Part shown: positions 5,315-5,788 of the stretch, one piece after another
How positions within the stretch are numbered: the first letter of the stretch is position 1
Layout of the letters: every line of letters begins with the position of its first letter
Source: Candidatus Stercoripulliclostridium pullicola
GTDB lineage: Bacteria; Bacillota; Clostridia; Christensenellales; DTU072
DNA: 5,788 bases
Direction of reading: 5' to 3'
Assembly: GCA_017694145.1 (NCBI GenBank)
Contig: JADINF010000016.1
Location: 1-5,788, forward strand
Made by a program: the position numbers and the translations under genes
Notes under the pieces: model-generated
The model's input: only the letters and a program-made list of their open reading frames with translations
The model's database searches: none
Told to the model about the DNA's origin: nothing

Positions 5315-5788
5315 ATGGCTGAATACGGGTTGATAATATTGGGCGGAGGACCCGCCGGATACAGAGCGGCGGAGATAGCCGCAAAAAAAATGCGTACCCT
5401 GCTCATCGAGAAAGCCGACATGGGCGGCGTATGCCTGAATTCGGGCTGTATCCCTTCCAAAACTTTTTTACAGGCGGCTAAGGTAGCCGACTACGCCGCG
5501 CACGCCGCCCGTTACGGCGCACGCGCTTCGGACTCCGCGATCGATCACGCCGCGGTAGTAGCGCGTAAGACGAAAGTGGTACGCACTCTTACGGCGGGGG
5601 TGCGCGCCTCGGTGAAATCGGCGGGCGCGGAAACGGTAAAAGCCGCGGGTTACATAGAAGGTATCGAAAACGGCAGGATCGCGGTGAGCGCGGCGGGAGA
5701 TAAGCATTATGCGGACAATCTCCTGATAGCATGCGGTTCCGAAGCGGTCGTATTACCTATAAAAGGGATAGAGGAAGCTAGGCTTGCG
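5315..5788 (+). CDS. lpdA: Dihydrolipoamide dehydrogenase, N-terminal part
   Basis: The frame runs from ATG 5315 to the window edge (158 codons, no stop), about a third of the usual 460-470 residues. E3 reoxidises dihydrolipoyl groups of 2-oxoacid dehydrogenase or glycine-cleavage complexes using FAD and NAD+. The N-terminal FAD-binding loop is G10-G-G-P-A-G15, with the acidic residue ending beta-2 at Glu32. The redox-active disulfide lies in G-G-V-C40-L-N-S-G-C45-I-P-S-K; the LN and IPSK residues favour lipoamide dehydrogenase over glutathione or mercuric reductase (VN...VPxK). A second FAD-contact segment, LLIACGSEA (136-144), is present. The start is set by GGAGG (5306-5310) four bases upstream. 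A small hairpin (GCGCG-TAC-CGCGC, 5293-5305) ends right before that site and could damp translation. The partner complex lies outside the window. Confidence 0.92.
   Translation, partial: MAEYGLIILGGGPAGYRAAEIAAKKMRTLLIEKADMGGVCLNSGCIPSKTFLQAAKVADYAAHAARYGARASDSAIDHAAVVARKTKVVRTLTAGVRASVKSAGAETVKAAGYIEGIENGRIAVSAAGDKHYADNLLIACGSEAVVLPIKGIEEARLA

Noticed and set aside
4950..5322. Two short plus-strand frames (4950-5138 and 5092-5322)
   Set aside because: Neither has a Shine-Dalgarno or a protein-like pattern. The second reads through the terminator and the lpdA promoter and overlaps the lpdA start.
1..5788. CRISPR arrays, tRNA or rRNA genes, transposase or phage genes
   Set aside because: No regular spaced repeats, cloverleaf-like sequence or mobile-element protein motifs were seen. 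The only repeats are the short inverted ones listed and the protein-level LRR units.

Overview
The window looks like chromosomal sequence from an uncultured, anaerobic gut-type Firmicute (Bacillota, Clostridia-like). Pointers are strong GGAGG ribosome binding sites, sigma-A-type promoters, a BspA-type leucine-rich-repeat surface protein with a Listeria-Bacteroides repeat, a GPH-family sugar symporter, and G/C-ending codons in otherwise Clostridia-like proteins. The lineage is an inference; there is no rRNA or marker gene to fix it.

Layout. Positions 1-1905 (+) hold the 3' part of a secreted/surface BspA-like LRR protein that is open at the left edge. Positions 1906-2054 hold its GC-rich terminator, then a good promoter with a small palindrome and a strong Shine-Dalgarno for the next gene. 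Positions 2055-3545 (+) encode a GPH/MelB-type sugar:cation symporter. Four bases later comes tcdA at 3550-4260 (+), the t6A-to-ct6A tRNA dehydratase, apparently co-transcribed with the symporter. Convergent to tcdA, with only 12 bases between stop codons, is a HAD phosphatase of the phosphoglycolate phosphatase type (4273-4920, -). Its promoter sits so close to its ATG that the mRNA would be leaderless. At 5315 a dihydrolipoamide dehydrogenase gene (lpdA, +) starts and runs off the right edge.

The least explained part is the AT-rich 394-base stretch 4921-5314 between the HAD gene and lpdA. It holds a perfect 19-base inverted repeat (4971-4989) and a very good intrinsic terminator (5166-5194, +) with no plus-strand gene in front of it. 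The sequence before the terminator can form two hairpins and carries an anti-Shine-Dalgarno-like CCCTCCTCC. On the opposite strand the same stretch reads as a 48-codon ORF with one clear transmembrane segment and a GGAGG, but no normal start codon. It may be a small RNA gene, a small membrane-protein gene, or both. The lpdA promoter follows, with a perfect 18-base palindrome over its -10 box.

The genes do not form one pathway: surface protein, sugar uptake, tRNA modification, phosphatase and 2-oxoacid dehydrogenase/glycine cleavage chemistry. There is no sign of a phage, transposon or CRISPR array. The novelty, if any, is in the intergenic regions.
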